A stretch of 64,000 nucleotides of DNA from the NCBI GenBank assembly GCA_965198715.1, contig CBDAPV010000002.1, forward strand, positions 62,001 through 126,000. The letters are read 5' to 3'. Below, piece after piece: positions 1 through 7,646 of this stretch. Every line of letters begins with the position of its first letter. Positions within the stretch are counted from its first letter, which is position 1. The notes beneath the pieces were generated by a model. It saw only the letters and a list, made by a program, of their open reading frames with translations, had not been told where the DNA came from and did no database searches. The position numbers and the translations under genes are program-made. This stretch comes from RH-AL1 sp965198715. Lineage in GTDB: Bacteria > Pseudomonadota > Alphaproteobacteria > Rhizobiales > Beijerinckiaceae.

Positions 1-109
1 GGACCGGCTCGGCGTCGTCGTGACCCAAATGGGTGAGATCTCGCGACCGGCCTGCCGCGCGCGCCACAGATCGCGGCCGTCGCGCGGCTCTCGCCGCCCA
101 TGATCGATA

Positions 110-151
110 TCCGCGGGTGCGGACCTGCTCCAAAAAGGAAGACGCAGCGAG
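110..151. repeat. Dispersed hairpin repeat, copy 1
   Basis: A small hairpin (TCCGC, 4-base loop, GCGGA) is followed by a conserved tail, cctgctccaa..gaagacg.agc. A closely similar copy sits at 7554-7595. Each copy lies just past the 3' end of a gene, here the His-rich protein gene read from the other strand. It may be a small dispersed repeat or a shared terminator-like element; two copies cannot separate these. Confidence 0.55.
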
Positions 152-169
152 GCGAGCAGCCGCTCCGGA

Positions 170-559
170 TTACGGCCGGCAGCCGCAGCTGTAGAGGTCC
201 TCCACGCTGTGCGTGACCAGACGGATCGGCGACAAGTGCTCCGTCTCGCGATGGTAGGCGTTGCTCACGGTGACGATCGTGTGGTGATGGACGCGCGTCA
301 CGTCGTGGATGTGGAGGATGGGCTGGACGCGGACGACGGTCGTGACGTGGCGGACGCGGTGCACGAGGCGGGTCCGCGACACGTCGTGGTATTTGGTCAT
401 GTATTGCTGCGGATGGACTGTCTTGTAGATCGTCTTCGGCGCGATCGGCCCGCAGGAGCTGCAGCCGGGACGATGGTGGGCGCTGGCGCCGGCCGCCGCG
501 CCGAAAAGCATTAAACTGCCTGCCGCAGTCGCGATCAGCGCTTTAGCAATCCTACGCAT
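170..559 (-). CDS. His-rich secreted small protein, unknown function
   Basis: A 129-residue protein I do not recognise. The N-terminus MRRIAKALIATAAG... has a charged start, a hydrophobic stretch and an Ala-rich end near residue 27 (GASA), so it looks like a Sec signal peptide. The mature part opens with HHRPGCSSCG and ends with YSCGC, giving two Cys pairs. The middle is rich in His and Val (for example HIHDVTRVHHH). This suggests metal binding or disulfides in the periplasm, by inference only. The ATG at 559 is preferred over a GTG at 574 in the same frame because the signal peptide starts there. It stands alone. Confidence 0.7.
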   Translation of the reverse strand: MRRIAKALIATAAGSLMLFGAAAGASAHHRPGCSSCGPIAPKTIYKTVHPQQYMTKYHDVSRTRLVHRVRHVTTVVRVQPILHIHDVTRVHHHTIVTVSNAYHRETEHLSPIRLVTHSVEDLYSCGCRP

Positions 560-893
560 GTCAGCACACCCCACTCGAAACCCGCGACTTCTATTTCACG
601 AGGATCGTAGGGCTTGCAATACTTTTTTAACCACGCATTCGCCATCTTTTCTTTGAGATACCGCGATCAACAGCAACAACGGAGGCGCGCCTGGCCCAGA
701 AGGGAACGCGTCGACAGTGTTGGCATCTTCGCGCGCCGGGCAGCTTTCCCGAAGCGGCGCGAGTCTGTCCCGAAACACAACAGGTTCGCCTGCCTGGACG
801 CTGGCGCAAGGCACGTGCCGTCACCAAGGCGATCCGGCCGATCCGATGTGCATCGAGACCGGCCGGTGTTGCTTGCTAAGCGGCGATGGCTTG
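560..893. other. Intergenic region, no gene seen
   Basis: This 334-base stretch lies downstream of sucC and upstream of the His-rich gene. I see no credible coding sequence. A sucD gene would be expected here, directly after sucC, and it is absent. The only structure noted is the 18-base tandem duplication at the sucC end. Confidence 0.6.
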
Positions 894-908
894 CTAAGCG
901 GCGATGGC
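873..908. repeat. Exact 18-bp tandem duplication over the sucC stop codon
   Basis: The unit ttgctaagcggcgatggc occurs at 873-890 and again, without mismatch, at 891-908. It covers the last codons and the TAG stop of sucC. Because 18 is a multiple of three, the second copy repeats the C-terminal AIAA-stop in frame just downstream. The protein is not changed. Confidence 0.9.
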
Positions 909-2087
909 GTGGACGATCTTCTGCGCGGCGTCGTCGAGGTCGTCGGCGGGGATCACGTTGAGGCCGGATCTGGCGATGATTGCCTTGCCGAGCTCGACGT
1001 TCGTGCCCTCGAGGCGCACCACCAGCGGCACCTTGAGGCCGACGTCCCTCACCGCGGCGATGACGCCTTCCGCGATGATGTCGCATTTCATGATGCCGCC
1101 GAAGATGTTGACGAGGATCCCCTTCACGTTGGGATCGGCGGTGATGATCTTGAAGGCCGCCGTCACCTTCTCCTTGGTGGCGCCGCCGCCGACGTCCAGG
1201 AAGTTCGCCGGCTCCTGGCCGTAAAGCTTGATGATGTCCATCGTCGCCATGGCGAGGCCGGCGCCGTTCACCATGCAGCCGATCGTGCCGTTCAGCGTGA
1301 CGTAGGAGAGGTCGTACTTGGAGGCCTCGATCTCCTTGGCGTCCTCCTCGCTCTCGTCGCGCAGCGCGGCGACGTCGGGGTGGCGGTAGATCGCGTTCGA
1401 ATCGAACGAGATCTTGGCGTCGAGGCAGCGCAGGTCGCCCTCGGCCGATAGGATCAGCGGGTTGACCTCCAGCATCGCCATGTCCTTGGCGACGAAGGCC
1501 TCGTAGAGCTGGGCGACGATCTTCGCGACCTGGCGCGCCTGGTCGCCCTCGAGGCCCAGCGCCTTGGCGACGGTGCGGCCGTGGTGCGGCTGCACGCCGG
1601 TCGCCGGATCGACCGAGAAGGTGGTGATGCGCTCGGGGTGGTGGGCCGCCACCTCCTCGATGTCCATGCCGCCCTCGGTGGAGACGACGAAGGAGACGCG
1701 GCTGGTCTCGCGGTCGACGAGGATGGAGAGGTAGAACTCCTTGGCGATGGCCGAGCCGTCCTCGACGTAGACGCGGTTGACCTGGCGCCCCTCGGCGCCG
1801 GTCTGCAGCGTCACCAGCGTGTGGCCCAGCATCTGCCCGACGGCCTCGGTCACCGCCGCGACGGATTTGACGACGCGCACGCCGCCCTTACCCCCGGCAG
1901 CGGCCTCCTTGAACGTGCCCTTGCCGCGCCCGCCGGCGTGGATCTGGCTCTTCACCACCCAGACCGGGCCGCCGAGCTCGATGGCCGCCGCCTCGGCATC
2001 CTCCGCCCTGAGCACCGCGACGCCGCGCGGCACCGGCACGCCGAACTGCCGCAGCACCGCCTTGGCCTGGTATTCGTGGATGTTCAT
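894..2087 (-). CDS. sucC: Succinate-CoA ligase (ADP-forming) subunit beta
   Basis: A 397-residue SucC-type subunit, close to the usual length. In the TCA cycle it pairs with the alpha subunit SucD to convert succinyl-CoA to succinate with ATP or GTP formation. The start MNIHEYQAKAVLRQFGV is the classic N-terminus and fixes the ATG at 2087. An ATP-grasp glycine-rich segment GGRGKG is at residues 52-57 and the C-terminal ligase motif NIFGGIMKCD at 327-336. sucD normally follows directly, but nothing like it occurs in the 890 bases downstream. The malate-CoA ligase beta subunit (mtkA) is a close relative and cannot be excluded. Confidence 0.93.
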   Translation of the reverse strand: MNIHEYQAKAVLRQFGVPVPRGVAVLRAEDAEAAAIELGGPVWVVKSQIHAGGRGKGTFKEAAAGGKGGVRVVKSVAAVTEAVGQMLGHTLVTLQTGAEGRQVNRVYVEDGSAIAKEFYLSILVDRETSRVSFVVSTEGGMDIEEVAAHHPERITTFSVDPATGVQPHHGRTVAKALGLEGDQARQVAKIVAQLYEAFVAKDMAMLEVNPLILSAEGDLRCLDAKISFDSNAIYRHPDVAALRDESEEDAKEIEASKYDLSYVTLNGTIGCMVNGAGLAMATMDIIKLYGQEPANFLDVGGGATKEKVTAAFKIITADPNVKGILVNIFGGIMKCDIIAEGVIAAVRDVGLKVPLVVRLEGTNVELGKAIIARSGLNVIPADDLDDAAQKIVHAIAA

Positions 2088-2283
2088 GGGGCTTGGCCTC
2101 AAGGATGGATCGGCGGTGACCATCCACAAACGCTGCGGGCTTGCAAGGCTTCAAGAAGGCCGCTGGATGGTTCAGGCGCCTTGACCGAAACGCGCCTTTT
2201 GCTTCGGGCTGTTCGAGCCCTGCATAGCCGCACACAGAATTGGCAGAACCCGATCTGTGGGAAACCTTGCCGTTGCGACCCGT

Positions 2284-3450
2284 CTACTCCGCCGCCCGCA
2301 AGACCCGCCCCGCCGCTGCCTCGCCTTCGGTAAAATCCAGCGCGTCGATCCGCTCGCCGCGCTTCAGGATCTTGTCGGCCGAGGTCAGCGCCGCCGCCAC
2401 GTCGTCGCCGGCCTGGCGGAAATGGGTGCCGAGCTTGCCGATGCGCTCGTGCAGGCGGGTGACGTCGGCGACCAGGGTGCGCACCTCGTCCTGGATCAGA
2501 TGCGCCTGCTCGCGGACGCGGGCGTCGCGCACGATGGCCTGCATGACCTGCACCGCCATCATCAGCAGCGAGGGCGAGACCAGGATGATGCGCGCCTTGT
2601 GGGCCTTGGCGACGAGGTCGTCGTAATGCTCGTTGATCTCGGCGTAGAGCGACTCCGAGGGCACGAAGAGGATGGCGAGGTCCTGCGTCTCGCCGGGCAG
2701 GAAGTAGCGCTCGGCGATATCCTTGATGTGCTTGCCGACATCGCCGCGCACCCGCGCCATCGCGGTCCGGGTCGCAGCCTCGTCGCCGGCCGCCGCCTTC
2801 ACGGCGGTGAAGGCCTCCAGCGGGAACTTGGCGTCCACCACCATCATGCGGTCGTCGCCCGGCAGCTTGATGCAGCAGTCCGGCCGGCAGCGGTTGGAGA
2901 GCGTCCACTGGAACTCGTAGGCCGAGGCGGGCAGGGCGTCCTTGATGATCGCCTCCATCCGGCCCTGGCCGTAGGCGCCGCGCGCCTGCTTGTTGGCGAG
3001 GATGTCCTTGAGGCCGAGCACCTCCTGCGTCAGCTCGGTAAGGCGGCCCTGCGCGGCGTCGATCACGGCGAGGCGCTCGTTGAGGCGGCCGAGGTTCTCG
3101 GTCGAGGCCTTGGAGGAGCTCTCGAGGTTCTGGCCGAGGCGATGGCCGACGGCGTCGAGCCGCTCGCTGACGAGCCGGGCGAGATCGGCCTGGCGGCTGC
3201 CGAAGACCTCCGCCACCGTCGCCATGCGCCCGTTGAGCTCGGCCGAGGCGCGCGCCAGCTGCGCCATGCGCTCGTCGACCTCGTCCTGCCGCTCGACCGC
3301 CTCTTCGCGCGCCACCCGGCTGCGGCCGGACGCGCGGGCCAGCGCCACCAGCAGCATCAGCACGAGGAACAGCAGCGTGCCGCCACCGGCGATCGCCAGG
3401 TGAAGCGCGGTGACGGAGATATCGGCGACGACGAACAGCGTGCGGTCCAT
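2284..3450 (-). CDS. rmuC: DNA recombination protein RmuC
   Basis: A 388-residue RmuC-family protein. The family is thought to limit DNA rearrangements at inverted repeats and carries a nuclease-like fold; the exact activity is not settled. Residues about 8-33 form one N-terminal membrane segment. A charged coiled-coil region follows, then the RmuC core (MMVVDAKFPLEAF, LFVPSESLYAEI). The ATG at 3450 is chosen because it places the membrane anchor at the N-terminus; in-frame codons further upstream have no homology-like content. It lies 196 bases upstream of sucC on the same strand and is probably separately transcribed. Confidence 0.9.
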   Translation of the reverse strand: MDRTLFVVADISVTALHLAIAGGGTLLFLVLMLLVALARASGRSRVAREEAVERQDEVDERMAQLARASAELNGRMATVAEVFGSRQADLARLVSERLDAVGHRLGQNLESSSKASTENLGRLNERLAVIDAAQGRLTELTQEVLGLKDILANKQARGAYGQGRMEAIIKDALPASAYEFQWTLSNRCRPDCCIKLPGDDRMMVVDAKFPLEAFTAVKAAAGDEAATRTAMARVRGDVGKHIKDIAERYFLPGETQDLAILFVPSESLYAEINEHYDDLVAKAHKARIILVSPSLLMMAVQVMQAIVRDARVREQAHLIQDEVRTLVADVTRLHERIGKLGTHFRQAGDDVAAALTSADKILKRGERIDALDFTEGEAAAGRVLRAAE

Positions 3451-3613
3451 GTCCGCAAGCTTAGATGATTCGCTCCATGTTTGGAACGAAGATGGAACAT
3501 CGTGCTGTGGACAGGTGGAAATTGGTTGTGCGCACTTGATCTGGCAGGGAGAGACGACACCTTGCCGGCGACAGCTTGGCCATGGAGGCAGGGCGCCGGA
3601 GGGGATCGACAGC

Positions 3614-4042
3614 ATGGCAAAGAAGACGTACGGCACCGCGACGTGGAGCGGCGGCCTTCAGGACGGCAAGGGCACCGTTTCGATGCAGAGCGGCGCGCTG
3701 AAGGAGCAGCCCTACGGCTTCAACACGCGTTTCGAGGACAAGCCCGGCACCAACCCCGAGGAGCAGATCGGCGCGGCGCTGGCCAGCTGCTACGCGATGG
3801 CGATGTCCTTGTTCCTCGGCAACGACGGCCTGAAAGCCGACAAGATCGACGCGCACGCCGACGTGCTGCTCGAGCCCGATGGCGAGGGTTTCTCGGTCAA
3901 GACCATCAACCTCAAGGTGTCGGCGACGGTGCCGGGCATCGACGACGCCAAGTTCCAGGAAGTCGCCAAGGCCACCAAGGCCAATTGCCCGATCTCCAAG
4001 TTGCTCAACGCCACGATCAACCTCGACGCCACGCTGGCCTGA
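3614..4042 (+). CDS. osmC: OsmC family peroxiredoxin
   Basis: A 142-residue OsmC-type thiol peroxidase, normal in length. The family reduces organic hydroperoxides in the cytoplasm using two cysteines. These are visible as Cys59 in ALASCYAMAMS and Cys125 in KANCPISKLLNA, both the typical contexts. The latter points to the OsmC rather than the Ohr branch. The ATG at 3614 follows a purine-rich ggagggg; longer in-frame readings extend over non-conserved sequence. It is divergent from rmuC, with about 160 bases between them for promoters. Confidence 0.9.
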   Translation: MAKKTYGTATWSGGLQDGKGTVSMQSGALKEQPYGFNTRFEDKPGTNPEEQIGAALASCYAMAMSLFLGNDGLKADKIDAHADVLLEPDGEGFSVKTINLKVSATVPGIDDAKFQEVAKATKANCPISKLLNATINLDATLA

Positions 4043-4134
4043 CGCGCTCGGTCTTGTCGGGACGTCTATTGCGGCGCGGCGGGAACTTTGCCTCCTAATC
4101 GGGCTCGTGCTACCGCATTGCAGCAAAACTCATC

Positions 4135-4140
4135 AAGGAG
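4135..4140 (+). promoter_or_regulatory. Ribosome binding site fixing a GTG start
   Basis: AAGGAG lies five bases before the GTG at 4146. Together with the signal peptide that begins there, it decides the start of the EF-hand gene in a frame that is open well upstream. Confidence 0.75.
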
Positions 4141-4145
4141 CGATC

Positions 4146-4547
4146 GTGACCATCAAGAGCCTCTTCACCGCCTCGTTCATCGCGCTGTCCGCTTTGGCCA
4201 TCGCCGCTCCCATCGCCGCCCACGCCAAATCGGCCGACATGAAGATGCTCGATCCCGACAGCGACGGTACCGTCAGCCTTGACGAGGCCAAGGCCGCCGG
4301 CGACATGAAGTTCGCCGCGATGGATCCGGACAAGGACGGCACGATCGACATGAAGGAGGGCAAGGGCATGTCCAAGGCCGCCTTCAAGACCGCCGATTCC
4401 GACAAGGACGGCACGATCGACAAGACCGAGTACACTGCGATGGTCGAGTCGGCCTTCAAGAAGGCCGACAAGGACGGCGACGGCACGCTCGACAAGAAGG
4501 AGCTCGCTACTCCCGCCGGCAAGAAGCTGCTCGCGTTCGTCCAGTAA
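4146..4547 (+). CDS. Exported EF-hand calcium-binding protein
   Basis: A 133-residue protein with four EF-hand loops at residues 36-47, 60-71, 84-95 and 108-119, each of the form DxDxDGTxxxxE. All four keep the acidic ligands at positions 1, 3, 5 and 12, so all probably bind calcium. Residues 1-27 (..ALSALAIAAPIAAHA) are a signal peptide, placing the protein in the periplasm or outside. The start is GTG, supported by the Shine-Dalgarno site at 4135. A strong terminator follows. The partner or process is unknown; such proteins occur widely in alphaproteobacteria. Confidence 0.88.
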   Translation: MTIKSLFTASFIALSALAIAAPIAAHAKSADMKMLDPDSDGTVSLDEAKAAGDMKFAAMDPDKDGTIDMKEGKGMSKAAFKTADSDKDGTIDKTEYTAMVESAFKKADKDGDGTLDKKELATPAGKKLLAFVQ

Positions 4548-4573
4548 CCGACGCTGATCTGATCCGATTGTCG

Positions 4574-4600
4574 AGGCCGCGGAAACCCCGCGGCCTTTTT
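4574..4600 (+). terminator. Rho-independent terminator after the EF-hand gene
   Basis: A 9-bp perfect stem AGGCCGCGG / CCGCGGCCT (4574-4582 and 4588-4596) with a 5-base loop runs into TTTTT. It lies 27 bases past the EF-hand stop codon. Confidence 0.9.
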
Positions 4601-4762
4601 CGCGCCCGTCGCGATGCTCCGCCTACAACCACGGCGCTAGGAACCTTTGCCATTGGGGGGTCATTGGCTTGCGCCGGATCGAGGCCGCTTGGCCGCTCCG
4701 GTCCGCCCGCAGACGAGCGCAGCCGCGCACAGCGCGACCTATCCCTTACGACGAGCGAGGCC

Positions 4763-6802
4763 ATGACCCGACTGAAGACCATTCTCCTTGCAGGAACTCT
4801 CGTTCCCGCCCTGGTCCTGCCGCCGGTTTCCGCCGGCTGGGCACAGGCACCCGGTGGGCTCGAGCGCGGCGGCCCCGGCGGTCCAGGTGGCGGACAGGGT
4901 GGCGCCGGCGGGCCCGGCCCGCGTGGCGGCGAGGCGGGTCCTCGCGGTGCCGGTGCCGGCGGCGCTCCGCATCCCGAGCGCGCGGCGCCTCGTGCCGAGC
5001 GGCCCGAGACGGGTGGTGGCGCGGCCGGTCGCGCCGAGCGCGGCCCGCCGGCCCAGCGCGGCGGCGCTGAAGAGGGCGGCCCGCGCGGTGCCCATCAGGA
5101 GAAGCAGCAGGAGCGCCACGCGCCGGCCGCTGCGGAACGGACCCGCGAGCCTGCCGTGGGACGCCGCGCCGCGCCTGCGGCCGAGCGGCCGAATGCGCCG
5201 GGTCGTGGTCCGGCCGAGCGCGCTGCCGAGCGCCCCGGCACTCCCGGCAAGGCGACGAACCCCGCCGAGCACGCGACGCCCGGCAGGGCGGCAACCCCGG
5301 CCGAGCGGGCCGCCGAGCGCCCCGGCGCTCCCGGTCGGGCGACGAACCCTGCCGAACGAGCCGCCGAGCACGCCACGCCTGGCAGGGCGGCAACTTCCGC
5401 CGAGCGCCCCGGCGCTCCCGGCAGGGCGGCAACCCCGGCCGAGCGGGCCAACGAACACGCAACGCCCGACGGCAGGGCCGCAACTCCGGTTGAGCGTGCC
5501 GCGGAGCGTCCTGGTGCTCCCGGCAAGCCCGCAACCCCTGCCGAGCGCGCCGCAGAGCGCCCCGGCGCCACTGGTGGCAGGGCGGTCGAGCGTGCGGGCG
5601 AGCGTCCTGGTGCGCCGGGCACGCCGCCGACGGGACGTAACGCCGAGAAGCCTGGCGCTCCCGGCATGCCGCGCGGAGCGGCTGCCGGGCGGGAAGGTCC
5701 CGGCGAACCGGGTCGCTCCGGCGCACCGGCCGACGCGCAGGGCGGCGGTATCCGCAACGGCGAGGGTCCACGCGGCAACGCCGATAACGGCCGTGGACAG
5801 GGCGACCGCAGTGGTCGCAACGGCATCGGGGTCGGCGGCGCGGCGGCGATCGGCGCGGCGGCGGGCTTCGCCGGCGGGTTCCTCGCCGCGACCGGCGCGC
5901 GCGACCTGGAAGGTGTCCGTCGCGACCGCCGCGAGGAGGTCGAGGATGGACGCACCTACATTCGCGAACCCGGCCGTACCATCGTGGACGAGCCCGGCGG
6001 CCGCGCCTACATCGTGCACGACGAGAACGACCGCTTCCGCGAACTCGGCTACGACGTGCGCCGTGAGCGCCGCGGTGGCGACAATGTCGACGTGGTCAAC
6101 CGGCCCGGCGGCGAGCAGATCCTGACCTACACGACGCCAGACGGCCGGATGCTGCGCCGCGTGCGCCGCAACCGTGACGGTCGCGAGGTCGTGCTGATCG
6201 ACAACGCCTACGAGGGAGGCCTGCGGCCCTACACCGAGGACGTGGTCGACCTGCCGCCGCCGCGCTACGACCTCCCGCGTGAGCGTTACGACGTCAATTA
6301 CGCCGACGCCGACGAGGGCTCGATATACGATACGCTGATCGCGCCGCCGGTGGCCGCGCCGCCCAAGCGCTACACGCTGGACCAGATCCGCTACAGCCCC
6401 GACATCCGGCGCTACGTGCGCTCGGTCGACATCAACACGATCAACTTCGCCTCGGGATCGTGGGTCGTGCCGGGTGCGGCGACGGGCAAGCTCCGGGCGC
6501 TCGGTGACGCCATCAAGCGCGCCGTGTCGCACAACCCGAATTCGGTGTTCCTCGTCGAGGGCTACACCGATGCCACCGGCAACCCGAACGACAACCTGTC
6601 GCTTTCCGACCACCGCGCGCAATCGGTCGCCGCGATCCTGTCGAAGGACTTCGGCGTGCCGCCGGAGAACCTGACCACCCAGGGCTACGGCCAGCAGAAC
6701 CCCAAGGTGAACACCCCCGGCCCGTCGGTCGAGAACCGCCGCGTCGTGGTGCAGAACATCACCCAGCTGATGGCCGACAACGGCGGCAACCCGCCGCGCT
6801 GA
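4763..6802 (+). CDS. OmpA-domain outer-membrane protein with Pro/Ala repeats
   Basis: A 679-residue protein. Residues 1-29 are a signal peptide ending ..SAGWAQA. Residues about 30-350 are low-complexity Gly, Ala, Pro, Arg and Glu, with repeated units such as ERPGAPGRATNPAERAAE. A Gly/Ala hydrophobic stretch near 358-380 could insert in a membrane. An intermediate charged region follows. Residues about 559-670 form an OmpA peptidoglycan-binding domain (NFASGSW, VEGYTDATG, LSDHRAQSVAAIL, ENRRVVV). The family anchors the outer membrane or surface appendages to peptidoglycan. The repeat arm could cross the periplasm or the wall; this is inference. The ATG at 4763 is chosen for the signal peptide; the frame is open upstream. 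Confidence 0.85.
   Translation: MTRLKTILLAGTLVPALVLPPVSAGWAQAPGGLERGGPGGPGGGQGGAGGPGPRGGEAGPRGAGAGGAPHPERAAPRAERPETGGGAAGRAERGPPAQRGGAEEGGPRGAHQEKQQERHAPAAAERTREPAVGRRAAPAAERPNAPGRGPAERAAERPGTPGKATNPAEHATPGRAATPAERAAERPGAPGRATNPAERAAEHATPGRAATSAERPGAPGRAATPAERANEHATPDGRAATPVERAAERPGAPGKPATPAERAAERPGATGGRAVERAGERPGAPGTPPTGRNAEKPGAPGMPRGAAAGREGPGEPGRSGAPADAQGGGIRNGEGPRGNADNGRGQGDRSGRNGIGVGGAAAIGAAAGFAGGFLAATGARDLEGVRRDRREEVEDGRTYIREPGRTIVDEPGGRAYIVHDENDRFRELGYDVRRERRGGDNVDVVNRPGGEQILTYTTPDGRMLRRVRRNRDGREVVLIDNAYEGGLRPYTEDVVDLPPPRYDLPRERYDVNYADADEGSIYDTLIAPPVAAPPKRYTLDQIRYSPDIRRYVRSVDINTINFASGSWVVPGAATGKLRALGDAIKRAVSHNPNSVFLVEGYTDATGNPNDNLSLSDHRAQSVAAILSKDFGVPPENLTTQGYGQQNPKVNTPGPSVENRRVVVQNITQLMADNGGNPPR
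5215..5620 (+). repeat. Imperfect Pro/Ala/Arg-rich coding repeats
   Basis: Inside the OmpA-domain gene, units encoding variants of PAERAAERPGAPGRAAT and EHATPGRAAT follow one another about ten times with small changes. Recurring DNA blocks such as gccgagcgccccggcgctcc make it prone to length variation by slippage or recombination, always in frame so far. Confidence 0.75.
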
Positions 6803-6820
6803 ACTCGGCAATCCGACGAT

Positions 6821-6854
6821 AGAAGAGCGCTCCCGTCACGCGGGGCGCTCTTCT
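6821..6854 (+). terminator. Probable terminator after the OmpA-domain gene
   Basis: A perfect 10-bp inverted repeat AGAAGAGCGC / GCGCTCTTCT (6821-6830 and 6845-6854) with a GC-rich loop lies 19 bases past the stop codon. The U tract is weak (cgtttc). It also sits just before the next gene, so some read-through is possible. Confidence 0.6.
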
Positions 6855-6877
6855 CGTTTCACCGCTTCGAAGACGCC

Positions 6878-7540
6878 ATGCCCGTAAACCCTATCCGCCT
6901 GGTGATCTTCGATGTCGACGGCACGCTCGTCGACAGCCAGAACCACATCGTCGAGGCGCAGCGCCGTGCCTTCTCGGCCCAAGGCCTGCCTGTTCCTACG
7001 CGAGAGCGGTCGCTCTCCGTCGTCGGCCTGTCGCTTCCCGAAGCCTTCGTCGCGCTGGTCGGCGAGGACGGCCCGATCGAGGCGCTGGCCGACAGCTACA
7101 AGGCGGCCTGGTTCGCGCTGCGGCAGGAGCCCGGCTATCGCGAACCGATCTATCCCGGTGCTGCCGATGCGATCGCCGCGCTCTCCGCGCGCCCGAGCAT
7201 CATGCTTGGTCTGGCGACGGGCAAATCGCGCAAGGGCGTCGAGCGTATGCTGGAGACGCAGGGATGGCACGGCCTGTTCGCGACGGTGCAGACGGCCGAC
7301 GACCATCCCTCCAAGCCGCACCCCTCCATGTTGCATGCCGCCCTGGCCGAGGCGCGGGTGCCCGCGAGCGGCGCCGTTCTCGTCGGCGATACGACCTACG
7401 ACATGGCGATGGCGAAAGCGGCCGGCGTGCGCGCGATCGGTGTCGGTTGGGGATACCACGAGGCAAGCGCGCTGACGGCCGCCGGTGCGGCGTCGATCGC
7501 GCGGGACTTCGCCGCGCTCGACGCGATCCTCTCGTCTTAG
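6878..7540 (+). CDS. HAD-superfamily phosphatase (Gph-like)
   Basis: A 220-residue HAD subfamily IA hydrolase. Motif I, FDVDGTLVDS, supplies the nucleophile Asp12 and the acid Asp14. Motif II lies in LATGKSRKG, motif III lysine in SKPHPSM, and motif IV in VLVGDTTYDMAMA, so the catalytic set is complete. A helical cap lies between motifs I and II. The family removes phosphate from small metabolites; phosphoglycolate is a common substrate but cannot be assigned here. A hairpin repeat follows the stop. Confidence 0.88.
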   Translation: MPVNPIRLVIFDVDGTLVDSQNHIVEAQRRAFSAQGLPVPTRERSLSVVGLSLPEAFVALVGEDGPIEALADSYKAAWFALRQEPGYREPIYPGAADAIAALSARPSIMLGLATGKSRKGVERMLETQGWHGLFATVQTADDHPSKPHPSMLHAALAEARVPASGAVLVGDTTYDMAMAKAAGVRAIGVGWGYHEASALTAAGAASIARDFAALDAILSS

Positions 7541-7545
7541 ACTTA

Positions 7546-7595
7546 GAGCAACGTCCGCTGTTGCGGACCTGCTCCAATAAAGAAGACGTAGCCAA
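7546..7595. repeat. Dispersed hairpin repeat, copy 2 (possible terminator)
   Basis: An interrupted inverted repeat GAGCA..GTCCGC, loop TGTT, GCGGAC.TGCTC (7546-7574) is followed by the same tail as the copy at 110-151. It begins six bases after the HAD gene stop, so it may act as its terminator although it lacks a U run. Confidence 0.55.
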
Positions 7596-7646
7596 GATAA
7601 GCACATAGGTGCCGCGAAGCGGCTTCGGATCATCGTTCGATACTCT

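Noticed and set aside
4739..6811. Long minus-strand frame across the OmpA-domain gene
   Set aside because: Its translation is Arg/Gly/Ala low complexity mirroring the repeats of the real gene, which has a signal peptide and a clear OmpA domain.
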